A DNA stretch of 40,194 nucleotides from Bacteroidales bacterium (GTDB lineage Bacteria > Bacteroidota > Bacteroidia > Bacteroidales > UBA4417): the NCBI GenBank assembly GCA_030654075.1, contig JAURYB010000074.1:1-40194 (forward strand). The letters run 5' to 3'. A program made the position numbers and the translations under genes. A model generated the notes under the pieces. That model ran no database searches. It saw only the letters and a list, made by a program, of their open reading frames with translations, and was not told the DNA's origin. Positions 16,576 through 24,404 of this stretch are shown here, piece by piece (position 1 is the first letter of the stretch; each line of letters begins with the position of its first letter).

Positions 16576-16806
16576 ATGAGTAGGCTGGGCAATATATCCC
16601 TGAGATTATTCAGGGAGTTTTTGGAAGATAATGATTTAAAAATAATCAGAAACTAAGGTGGTCATGAAATATGGGCTGGCAAAAGTCTTAAACGGCCCAT
16701 TGTTCTTCAATCGCATAAGACGCCTGTTCCTGAATTTATAGTCAGGCAGTATTTAAGAGCACTGAACAAAACTGAACAGGATTTTATTGACTTCTTCTAC
16801 CGTTGA
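16576..16806 (+). pseudogene. hicA: HicA toxin gene with a premature stop
   Basis: The frame from ATG 16576 reads MSRLGNISLRLFREFLEDND, KIIRN, then TAA (16654-16656, codon 27), then GGHEIWAGKSLKRPIVL and further to EQDFIDFFYR and a TGA at 16804. The layout matches HicA: an N-terminal helix, then the G-(S/G)-H segment with the catalytic histidine, then the RPI strand. A single change of AAA to TAA would explain the stop (RNKGGH expected). The frame after the stop remains open for 49 codons, which points to a recent event. It is too short for ordinary ORF cut-offs. Confidence 0.72.
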
Positions 16807-16843
16807 TTATCTTCAAATGTTTTACAGCGTGTCTAAATAATGT

Positions 16844-18421
16844 TTATTTATCCACCCTGAACACCGAATCAATTACTGTCCCATCCACCCACTTGATAAC
16901 TGCGATCACTTCGTCAGTGAGACGCGCTTTCTGAGGTTTGCCACAGATTTTTTCAGCTTCAGCTTTCAATTCATGAATCGTTTTTATTGGCAACGAACTG
17001 CCTTTCATCTTTTCGATCAGGTCAGGGCGCAGAGGATTGATAGCGATTCCACGTTCAGTAACAATAACATCAATGAGTTCGCCTGGTCCGCAAATAGTAG
17101 TAACTTCATCACGGATTACCGGCATACGGTCGCGGAACAAAGGAATAGGGAGAATAACACATTTCGATAAAAGGCAATTCATCCAGCCACCGATTCCGTG
17201 TAGCAAATAGCCATCGGAATGAGTCACCACATTGGCATTGAAATTAACATCCACTTCTGTAGCGCCAAGTATTACAACATCAACAAATTGAGCAAAATTA
17301 CCTTTCCCGTGGTAGTTGTAACTGGTAAACGGGCTTGTATTTAAATGGTTCGCATTTTCACGCATGGAACGTACTCCTTCAAGATCAAAAGTTTGTCCAT
17401 CGAGAATATAATCAACCAAACCGTCTTCGAGCATCTTTACCAGGTATTTATTGCTTCCGCCACGGGCAAAACGGGCTTTCATGCCTTGCTTGCGAAGTAT
17501 TTCAGCAAAGTAAATTCCAATGGACAATGCCGTACCTCCAGCACCGGCCTGGAATGAAAATCCATCGTGAACAATTCCGGTTTCCTCGCAAAACTGGGCC
17601 GTCATCTCAGCAAGAAGAAGCCTGTCAGGACTTTTGGTAATTTCGGTAGTGCCTGAAATTATCTTTTCAGGAATACCTATTTTATCCATCACTACAACAA
17701 AATCCACATAATTTCCTTGTATCTGCCATGGAACGCAGGGAAAAGGAACCAGGTTATCCGTAACCACAATTACCCTGTCGGCATACTGTGAATCCGCTAA
17801 AGCAAAACCTAATAATCCGCAAGCTGCGGGTCCGCGGTCACCGGTAGCATTTCCGAAACAATCGGCAGTTGGTGCAGCAATTACAGCAATATCAATATGA
17901 ACATCACCATCCTGGATGGCCTGGTACCGGCCGCCATGCGAACGAAGCACACCAAGTCCGGCCATTTTACCTTCGGAAGTAAATCTCCCCAAAGCACCAT
18001 TCATACTGCCTTCAATGTGATGGATTACGCCATTCTCCAGGTATTTTATCATGGGAGCATGACATTCAAATGATGCGGAAGGCATCCAGGTCAGATTCCT
18101 GATTCCGAGTTCAGCGGCGGCGTCGAAAATCTGGTTTCCAACCAAATCACCGTTCCGGAAATGATGATGGGTCGAAATTGTCATTCCGTCAGCAATACCT
18201 GCTCTTACCAACGCTTCTTTGAGAGATGGAACAAGTTTATTGCCATCTTCGGGATAATCGGCACAGGAAGCAATCGGTGGCGCATATTTGCGGCCTGTAG
18301 GTTTGTATTTTCCAACACCCAGGTAAGGAATGGCATCTTTACCATTAACGATTTGCGGCACAACACGTCCAACGGCATTTGTTGTAAGTTTATCGTATTT
18401 TAACATATCTTTTCGATTCAA
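16844..18421 (-). CDS. citF: Citrate lyase alpha subunit (citrate CoA-transferase)
   Basis: 525 residues, the usual length for CitF. It matches along its length: the N-terminal NAVGRVVPQ, STHHHFRNGD, the glycine-rich FQAGAGGTALSIGIYF and the C-terminal ERGIAINPLRPDL. CitF transfers the acyl carrier protein thioester from acetyl to citryl; CitE then splits citryl-ACP into oxaloacetate and acetyl-ACP. It lies downstream of the citDE fusion on the same strand but after a 299-base repeat-rich gap, so operon membership is uncertain. The accessory genes citC, citG and citX needed to make and attach the prosthetic group are not in the window. Confidence 0.94.
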   Translation of the reverse strand: MNRKDMLKYDKLTTNAVGRVVPQIVNGKDAIPYLGVGKYKPTGRKYAPPIASCADYPEDGNKLVPSLKEALVRAGIADGMTISTHHHFRNGDLVGNQIFDAAAELGIRNLTWMPSASFECHAPMIKYLENGVIHHIEGSMNGALGRFTSEGKMAGLGVLRSHGGRYQAIQDGDVHIDIAVIAAPTADCFGNATGDRGPAACGLLGFALADSQYADRVIVVTDNLVPFPCVPWQIQGNYVDFVVVMDKIGIPEKIISGTTEITKSPDRLLLAEMTAQFCEETGIVHDGFSFQAGAGGTALSIGIYFAEILRKQGMKARFARGGSNKYLVKMLEDGLVDYILDGQTFDLEGVRSMRENANHLNTSPFTSYNYHGKGNFAQFVDVVILGATEVDVNFNANVVTHSDGYLLHGIGGWMNCLLSKCVILPIPLFRDRMPVIRDEVTTICGPGELIDVIVTERGIAINPLRPDLIEKMKGSSLPIKTIHELKAEAEKICGKPQKARLTDEVIAVIKWVDGTVIDSVFRVDK

Positions 18422-18469
18422 TTAAAAGAGACAAATTGTAATGTAATTTAATTCTACTTTCTCGGGCAG

Positions 18470-18718
18470 GAAGACGGAAGTCAGAAGACGGAAGTCGGAA
18501 GTCTGTTTTCATTACCTTACGCTTAAATGCAAGAAACTTTATCGACCTATCTTCAATTAAAATCAGTAATTGAATTATTCTGTCATAAAGGTAGTTCTTC
18601 CAACTATTTTCTATTTCCTAATTTCCTGCCCCTAAACGCTGACAGGTCTTTCAGACGCTGTCAGGTTTACCTTTACCATTTACCATTTACCATTTTCTAT
18701 TTTCTATTTTCTGCTTCT
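18470..18718. repeat. Repeat-rich spacer between citDE and citF
   Basis: Three kinds of low-complexity sequence occur. CGGAAGTC/AGAAGACGGAAGTC units lie at about 18472-18504. An inverted repeat CTGACAG (18639-18645) with CTGTCAG (18658-18664) includes CAGACGCTGTCAGGTTT. A tandem ACCATTT/TTTCTAT array lies at about 18673-18716. No gene is visible. The CAGACGCTGTCAGGTTT unit recurs at 29048. Confidence 0.65.
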
Positions 18719-18720
18719 GT

Positions 18721-19956
18721 CTACGAATTCAAAAATTCATCATGCCAATCGGGTGATAACTTGCCCAGGGTTATGGCCAGATCAATAAGTTTCTGAGCCC
18801 GTTTAACTACTGGTGGATCTATCATTTTTGTTCCTAATGACACAACGCCAAGACCTTTGGCTGTGGCTTCAATAAATGCGTTTACTATTTTCTTTGCTTT
18901 TTCTATTTCGGCTGCATCAGGAGCATAATTTTCGTGAATGACTCTTATCTGGCGTGGGTGTATACAACCCATTCCATCGAAACCTAAAGCTTTAGACCGG
19001 ATCACATTATCTTTAAGCGCTTCCATATCAGCAATATCGCTGAATACTGAATCGATAGCCTGGATACCGGCAGCTTTACATGCATTTACAACCATACTTC
19101 GTGCAAAGAACGACTCGGTTCCTTCCTGGGTTCGGCGTGTACCAAGATCAGCAGTGTAATCCTCGAGTCCGATGGCAATGGCTACAACATTTTCACTTTG
19201 TGCAATTTCCAGTGCTTTCAGAACACCAAGTGCACTTTCAACGATCGGCATAAGCCAGATGTTGCCGTTTACATTGTATTTGGCCTTTAACTGGCTGATT
19301 TTTTCATTTACAAGTTTGATTTGTTCAGCACTTTCGCACTTGGGAACTAAAACCAGGTTTACATTATGAGGAACAAGAAATTCAAGATCATCGAGTCCTG
19401 CCGGAACCTGGTTGATGCGTACCATACGTTCGGCACCATAAAAATCAATATTTCGCAAAGCATTGCGCACAACAAAACGAGCCTCGTATTTTTTATTGGG
19501 AGCTACTGCATCCTCAAGGTCAAGAATAATTCCATTGGGCTTATGGATACCTGCATTGATCATAAGGCTTGGCGTATTCCCAGGCAGGTAAAGTCGTGAA
19601 AAACGATTCCTGTCGCGTGCAGTCTGATAAAGATTTTCAGTCAGCATTGGAAGCAGAAATTCCTGGTCGGTGTTTATCAACTGCCGGATTGCCGCTTCCA
19701 TTCGGGCTGCAATTACAGGAGTTATTGCGCCGGAATCCTCGAAAAGGAGGCGGGCGTTTGTAATTCCATACGAAGCAAGAATGTCGAGCAAAAATTTACG
19801 GTTGGCTTCGCCATACATGGATTCAACTTTGCTGATAAGTTCAAGTTGAATTCCCCCGTTCTCAGTGAGTTCCAATGTGATATGGCAATCAGATCGTACG
19901 CCCTTACCCCTGTTGCCAATGAGTGCTGATTTGTCGGTTAAAAACTCCATAAACAT
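18721..19956 (-). CDS. citE: Fused citrate lyase acyl carrier and beta subunits (CitD-CitE)
   Basis: 411 residues. Residues about 1-95 resemble the citrate lyase acyl carrier protein CitD (GKGVRSDCHITLEL, GIQLELISKV, FGEQ-like spacing, EDSGAITPVIAARMEAAIR). From about residue 115 the protein is CitE of the HpcH/HpaI-like lyase family: SRLYLPGNTPSLMINA, GIILDLEDAVAPNKKYEAR, VRINQ, LVPKCESAEQI and GMGCIHPRQI. Normally the two are separate genes. In standard CitD the prosthetic group sits on the first Ser of ESSD/ESGD; in my ungapped alignment that position is Arg21 and Ser22 is one residue later. Either Ser22 is used or modification is lost. A good promoter lies upstream at 20016-20045. Confidence 0.88.
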   Translation of the reverse strand: MFMEFLTDKSALIGNRGKGVRSDCHITLELTENGGIQLELISKVESMYGEANRKFLLDILASYGITNARLLFEDSGAITPVIAARMEAAIRQLINTDQEFLLPMLTENLYQTARDRNRFSRLYLPGNTPSLMINAGIHKPNGIILDLEDAVAPNKKYEARFVVRNALRNIDFYGAERMVRINQVPAGLDDLEFLVPHNVNLVLVPKCESAEQIKLVNEKISQLKAKYNVNGNIWLMPIVESALGVLKALEIAQSENVVAIAIGLEDYTADLGTRRTQEGTESFFARSMVVNACKAAGIQAIDSVFSDIADMEALKDNVIRSKALGFDGMGCIHPRQIRVIHENYAPDAAEIEKAKKIVNAFIEATAKGLGVVSLGTKMIDPPVVKRAQKLIDLAITLGKLSPDWHDEFLNS

Positions 19957-20015
19957 TAAATTGAATGTATTAGTATAACTTTCAAACGAATGTGGGTAAT
20001 TTCACAAACAGGAAG

Positions 20016-20045
20016 CAAAGGTACATTGGCAGATGAATATAGCAA
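20016..20045 (-). promoter_or_regulatory. Promoter of the citDE fusion gene
   Basis: On the minus strand TTG (20045-20043), a 19-base gap, and TACCTTTG (20023-20016). It lies 60 bases upstream of the ATG at 19956. Confidence 0.75.
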
Positions 20046-20218
20046 ACAATTAGATATAATTCTTTAAAATATTTTATACCTCTTTACAGATGGTGTTTCC
20101 CGATTAAACCGGCATTAATAAAATGAACAAGTTGCAGTAAGAAGAATTCCACTTAATTAATCCCGTTTCAAAACAATATCAATATAATGATGATAATCCA
20201 ACACAAAAATAACAGCAC

Positions 20219-20243
20219 AAAAAAAAGAAGCCATTAAGACTTC
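20219..20243 (-). terminator. Terminator of the small lipoprotein gene
   Basis: On the minus strand GAAGTC (20243-20238) pairs with GGCTTC (20232-20227), one G-T pair included, followed by eight T. It starts about 40 bases after the stop codon. Confidence 0.65.
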
Positions 20244-20284
20244 CTTTTTCAAATAAAAAATTAACCAGCTCTCGCCGGAAATAA

Positions 20285-20449
20285 TTATTTAGCAACAGTG
20301 GTATCAGCAGCAACAGGAGCAGCTGTATCAACAGTAGCTTCAACTTGAGCTGTAGTATCTGCTGTAGCTTCAACTTTGGTTTCGCCTGATTTACAAGCTG
20401 CGAATGAGGTAAGACCTGCAACTGCAAGTAAGAAGAATAATTTTTTCAT
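20285..20449 (-). CDS. Small alanine/threonine-rich lipoprotein
   Basis: 54 residues, below common gene-length cut-offs. It begins MKKLFFLLAVAGLTSFAACK: a short basic start, a hydrophobic core and a lipobox-like FAAC with Cys19, so a lipid-anchored envelope peptide is predicted. The remaining 35 residues are low in complexity, made of Ala, Thr, Val, Glu and Asp, with two DTTAQ/DTTVAK-like repeats, and look disordered. Small lipoproteins of this composition are frequent in Bacteroidota and have no known function. Its own terminator downstream supports its being a real transcription unit. Confidence 0.78.
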   Translation of the reverse strand: MKKLFFLLAVAGLTSFAACKSGETKVEATADTTAQVEATVDTAAPVAADTTVAK

Positions 20450-21037
20450 GTGTTGTTTGTTTTAGGAGGTTAATTTGATGCAAAATTATACAAATATTAT
20501 TCACAATGAACACTATATTTGTTTTTAATATCAATTATTTTTTGTTTTTTTTGTTAACAGGCTGGCAGTTAATATCTATTTCCCTACATATTCAAGGACT
20601 ACAGCCACATTGGCAGAATATTTTTGCCAATGGCACGAAATTTGAGAAGCCGGAAATTAAATCTTATATTTATATGTTTTGATTTAAATTCGGTCCATAT
20701 TACATAGGAAATCCACATTTTAGACCCTAAGAGAAGTCTGCATATACGCTTTATTGTTGAAAAAAGTTAATCTGTTTGCATTAATTGAGATTTTAAGCAA
20801 AAAAACAGCTTTAAAGTTTAAAACTACCACCGGGCTTACCTGGAAATAATACTGTTTTACATTAATACTGAGATTAAACTAAAGCATTTCAGTTGCTTCT
20901 GATAAGAGATGACTCACAGCATCTCTTATTTTTTTACTTTTGCCGGCTCAAGCCTGGAGGGAATTATCATTAATTTCATCCCGGTGCTGATACTAACAAA
21001 GAATAATATCCTTTTTCTAAGCCACAAGGTAACATCT
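20450..21037. other. AT-rich divergent intergenic region
   Basis: 588 bases between the small lipoprotein (minus) and the phosphoglycerol transferase (plus). A plus-strand TATATTTG lies at 20514-20521 but is 500 bases from the next gene. I find no convincing promoter nearer the gene, no repeat and no other frame that looks coding. Confidence 0.4.
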
Positions 21038-22978
21038 ATGCAAAAACTCCGATATTCAGGTAACCCTCAGACTGTGCTGGTTCTTCGCTTGCTGCTTGTA
21101 CTCCTTTTAATGGTATTTACGAGGTTATTGATCTATTTTCTTCATCCTTCGCTTTTCCCTGGTATCACACCTTTAAAACTCATTTATTACACTTTTGCCG
21201 GGATGAGATTCGATACGGTAGCCATTCTTTATACGAACGCTTTATATATTTTCCTGCTGGTGATCCCTTTCCGGTTTCGCAGAAAAAGAACTTTCAGTAT
21301 AATAACCGATATCATTTTTTATGCTTCTAATATCATTTTGCTAATTCCGAATCTCGCCGATACCGCATATTACCCCTTTTCGCTGAAACGAATGACAATC
21401 GATATTTTCAGGTATATAAGCACCGGTGATGATACGGCCAATATGATGCCCCAATTTATACGCGATTATTGGTATGTGCTTTTGCTGTTGCTGACGTCTG
21501 TTTTCCTGCTTGTTTTTATTGCAAGGCGCATTCGGATTTCGAACAGGTATGTAATGCAGAAAAACTCACATTATTACCTTTCGCAAACGCTTTCAATGCT
21601 GTTGTTTTTTGCGCTCTTAGTTCTTGGTGTCAGGGGTGGTTTACAATTGAAGCCAGTGGGGATTTTAAGCGCCTCGCAATATGCTCCTTCACAGGAAACA
21701 GCCGTTGTTCTGAATTCTGCTTTCACATTAATGCGGTCATATGGACAAGAAGGATTACAAAAGATCAGTTTTTATAAAGATGAAAAGGAATTAGATAGTA
21801 TTTTTAATCCAGAGAAGAATTATTCAAGCATAGATAGCCTTGGTAAAGTGATTCCCATGCAGAAAAAGAATGTTTTTGTGATCATACTCGAAAGTTTTTC
21901 AGCTGAACATATTGGCGCATTAACGCATCAGGAAAGAAATAATAAGACTGATTTTACTCCTTTCCTTGATAGCCTGGCAACGAAAAGTATAGTTTATGAA
22001 GGATTTGCTAACGGGAAACGAAGTATTGAAGGTATCCCGGCTATATTGGCATCACTCCCAACCTGGATGACAGAGGATTTTATTACTTCGCAATACGCCT
22101 CGGGTAAGTTTAACAGCCTGGCAAGTTTATTGAAAACGGAAGGCTATACTACTTCCTTTTTTCATGGTGGGAAAAACGGCACTATGGGATTCGACGCGTT
22201 TTGCCAATCAGCCGGATTTGACACTTATTATGGGAAGAATGAATATCCGAATCAATCAGACTTTGATGGGAACTGGGGAATCTGGGACGAACCATACCTG
22301 CAATACATCGCCGGTACACTGAATACCTTGCCTCAGCCATTTATGAGCGCGGTTTTCACATTATCATCACATCATCCGTATAAAGTTCCCGAAAAATACA
22401 AAAATAAGTTCAGCAAAGGTCCGCTCGAAATTCAACAAACCATTATGTATACGGATTACGCATTGAAAAAGTTCTTTGAAAAAGCTTCGACCATGCCCTG
22501 GTTTCAAAATACAATTTTCGTGATCACAGCTGACCATACTTCCGAAGCATGGCAGGCATTTTATAAGAATAGGGTAGGGCAGTATTACATTCCTGTTATT
22601 TTTTATGAGCCTCAGGGCGATCGGTCAGCTCACCAGAGAATTGTGGCTCAGCAGACTGATATTATGCCTACAATTCTTGATATGCTGCATTACCCGAATC
22701 CATTTGTTGCTTTCGGCGGATCATTGCTTAGAAACGATGAGCCACGCTTTAGTCTGAGTTATCTGAACGGAAATTATCAGTTAATCCAGGATGGATATGC
22801 ATGGCAGACAGATCATACCGTTTCCGAAGCCTTGTATCATTTCCAAAACGACAGTTTACTTTCAAAAGATATATCCAAGAGCCAGAAGAATATTGCAGAG
22901 GAAAAAGATAAGTTGTTGAAAGCAATTATTCAACAATACAATAACCGGTTGATTGAAAATAAGTTATCGATAAAATAA
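21038..22978 (+). CDS. LtaS-like sulfatase-family phosphoglycerol transferase
   Basis: 646 residues from the ATG at 21038; the frame extends upstream to 20909, but that part lacks homology features and the hydrophobic N-terminus starts naturally at MQKLRYSG. Five membrane segments occupy about the first 200 residues. The extracytoplasmic sulfatase-fold domain has LESFSAEH (Glu285), GKRSIEGIPAI with predicted nucleophile Ser329 (Thr in LtaS), and ADHTSEAW (Asp499, His500). Enzymes of this family move glycerol phosphate from phosphatidylglycerol to an acceptor and leave diacylglycerol. A Bacteroidota cell has no lipoteichoic acid, so the acceptor is unknown. The diacylglycerol kinase gene starts 1 base after the stop. 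Confidence 0.88.
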   Translation: MQKLRYSGNPQTVLVLRLLLVLLLMVFTRLLIYFLHPSLFPGITPLKLIYYTFAGMRFDTVAILYTNALYIFLLVIPFRFRRKRTFSIITDIIFYASNIILLIPNLADTAYYPFSLKRMTIDIFRYISTGDDTANMMPQFIRDYWYVLLLLLTSVFLLVFIARRIRISNRYVMQKNSHYYLSQTLSMLLFFALLVLGVRGGLQLKPVGILSASQYAPSQETAVVLNSAFTLMRSYGQEGLQKISFYKDEKELDSIFNPEKNYSSIDSLGKVIPMQKKNVFVIILESFSAEHIGALTHQERNNKTDFTPFLDSLATKSIVYEGFANGKRSIEGIPAILASLPTWMTEDFITSQYASGKFNSLASLLKTEGYTTSFFHGGKNGTMGFDAFCQSAGFDTYYGKNEYPNQSDFDGNWGIWDEPYLQYIAGTLNTLPQPFMSAVFTLSSHHPYKVPEKYKNKFSKGPLEIQQTIMYTDYALKKFFEKASTMPWFQNTIFVITADHTSEAWQAFYKNRVGQYYIPVIFYEPQGDRSAHQRIVAQQTDIMPTILDMLHYPNPFVAFGGSLLRNDEPRFSLSYLNGNYQLIQDGYAWQTDHTVSEALYHFQNDSLLSKDISKSQKNIAEEKDKLLKAIIQQYNNRLIENKLSIK

Positions 22979-22979
22979 C

Positions 22980-23870
22980 ATGACAGAAGGTAAGAAGAAG
23001 ATTATTTTTATAGTAAATCCTAAAGCCGGGATATCGCCCAAAAGCAAGGTTGTAATCGAGTTGCTTGCAGGAAATATTATTCCATCTTCAAGGTTTATTC
23101 CCGAGGTTGTGTTTACTGAACGAGCTGGTCATGCTACTGAAATAGCTAAAGATGCGATTTCCAGGGGCTTTGATATTGTGGTGGCATCAGGAGGAGATGG
23201 AACTGTAAACGAAGTAGCCTGCGCTATGGTAAATACCGGAATTCCGATGGGTATTTTACCTGCAGGATCAGGGAATGGATTGGCACGCTGCCTGGGAATT
23301 TCGATGAGCTATGCCCTGGCATTGAGAACAATAATACGAGGCAATACGAAACTTATGGATGTGGCAACTGTGAATGATATGTTGTACACAAGCATTGCAG
23401 GAATTGGCTTTGACGCTCATGTAGCACAGAAATTTTCCGAAACATTCATTCGGGGTATGCTTTCATATTTGCAGATCATTTTGAAGGAATTCAGCGCATA
23501 CAAACCCTTGACTTACAAATTGACAATTGACGGCAAAAGCATGGAAAAACATGCTCTTATGATTATCTTTGCCAATAGCAATCAATTCGGATTTAATACA
23601 CGTATAGCTCCTGATGCCAAGGTTGATGATGGGCTCCTGGACATTTGCGTATTTAAAAAAATGCCTGTTTCACAATTATTAAATGTTGGCTATCATATGA
23701 TGAGGGGAACACCGGCAAAATCAGGTTACGCTGAATATTTCAGAGGAAAGCAGATTACTATTGAAAATGCTGCTGATTCGCTGATGAATATTGATGGTGA
23801 ACCTATAGTGGTTGATCAGCCAATAAAAATCAGCGTCAAACCTTTGGCATTGTGTGTTATTGTTCCGTAA
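22980..23870 (+). CDS. Diacylglycerol/lipid kinase, DgkB/YegS family
   Basis: 296 residues. It opens with IIFIVNPKAG and continues with the signature SGGDGTVNEVACA, the nucleotide-binding GILPAGSGNGLAR, IAGIGFDAHVA and the C-terminal IDGEPIVV. Family members phosphorylate diacylglycerol or related lipids in the cytoplasm at the membrane. The start lies 1 base after the stop of the LtaS-like gene. In Gram-positive bacteria DgkB recycles the diacylglycerol that LtaS releases, so the pairing here suggests the same recycling in a Gram-negative cell. It could alternatively act on another lipid, as diacylglycerol and sphingosine kinases share the fold. Confidence 0.92.
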   Translation: MTEGKKKIIFIVNPKAGISPKSKVVIELLAGNIIPSSRFIPEVVFTERAGHATEIAKDAISRGFDIVVASGGDGTVNEVACAMVNTGIPMGILPAGSGNGLARCLGISMSYALALRTIIRGNTKLMDVATVNDMLYTSIAGIGFDAHVAQKFSETFIRGMLSYLQIILKEFSAYKPLTYKLTIDGKSMEKHALMIIFANSNQFGFNTRIAPDAKVDDGLLDICVFKKMPVSQLLNVGYHMMRGTPAKSGYAEYFRGKQITIENAADSLMNIDGEPIVVDQPIKISVKPLALCVIVP

Positions 23871-23872
23871 TG

Positions 23873-23995
23873 AAAAAGTTAATGGTTAATGGTAAAAAGT
23901 TAATCGTAAATATTTAATGGTCAGTGTTTCAGGTTAGTGGATTCGTTTCTGAATTTCTAAACCTAACCACTAAACCCTAAAGCCAAACCCCTGAA
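23873..23995. repeat. Low-complexity spacer with GTTAATGG units
   Basis: AAGTTAATGGTTAATGGTAA and AAAGTTAATCGTAA repeat imperfectly, followed by AACCTAACCAC/TAAACCCTAAAGCC units. This is the same class of spacer as at 18673, 26436 and 33868. Confidence 0.5.
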
Positions 23996-24000
23996 AAAAC

Positions 24001-24342
24001 ATGTCAAAAAAGGATAAACCCACCGGAATTGTTTATTCAACGAACCCACACTATAATTACCGGATTGAAGAGGATACTGAACCTGTGACTTTACCGCCGC
24101 AGCAGCAAAATCTGCGTATTATGCTTGACAAGAAATCACGCGGAGGTAAACAAGTAACACTAATTACTGGTTTTATCGGTTCACAAAACGATCTTGAAGA
24201 ATTGGGCCGTTTGCTGAAAAGCAAGTGTGGAGTAGGGGGTTCAGCCAAAGCCAATGAAATTATAATCCAGGGCGATTTTCGGACTAAAGTCATGGAACTG
24301 ATCACCAAAGCGGGATATAAAGCTAAATTAGCCGGTGGCTGA
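24001..24342 (+). CDS. SUI1/eIF1-like translation factor (YciH family)
   Basis: 113 residues. The C-terminal about 75 residues are the SUI1 domain: [21 protein letters not shown], then [27 protein letters not shown] and [17 protein letters not shown] (quoted in pieces). It is the bacterial counterpart of eukaryotic initiation factor 1, which discriminates start codons. YciH in E. coli is not essential and its role is only partly defined. The gene appears monocistronic or co-transcribed with the following channel gene (63-base gap). Confidence 0.92.
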   Translation: MSKKDKPTGIVYSTNPHYNYRIEEDTEPVTLPPQQQNLRIMLDKKSRGGKQVTLITGFIGSQNDLEELGRLLKSKCGVGGSAKANEIIIQGDFRTKVMELITKAGYKAKLAGG

Positions 24343-24404
24343 TAATCATTCATTTGCAAAGTGGTAATTAGTCAATTCTAAATTTATTTCAATTAAGTAA
24401 TTCT

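Noticed and set aside
16654..16656. Programmed readthrough or recoding of the hicA stop
   Set aside because: TAA is the least read-through stop and no recoding signal is visible; a simple nonsense mutation is more likely.
20179..20427. 82-codon Leu/Gln-rich minus-strand frame
   Set aside because: Shadow of the small lipoprotein in a shifted frame; it has no signal or domain.
20909..21037. N-terminal extension of the phosphoglycerol transferase
   Set aside because: The extra 43 residues do not continue the membrane domain pattern; the ATG at 21038 gives a normal family start.
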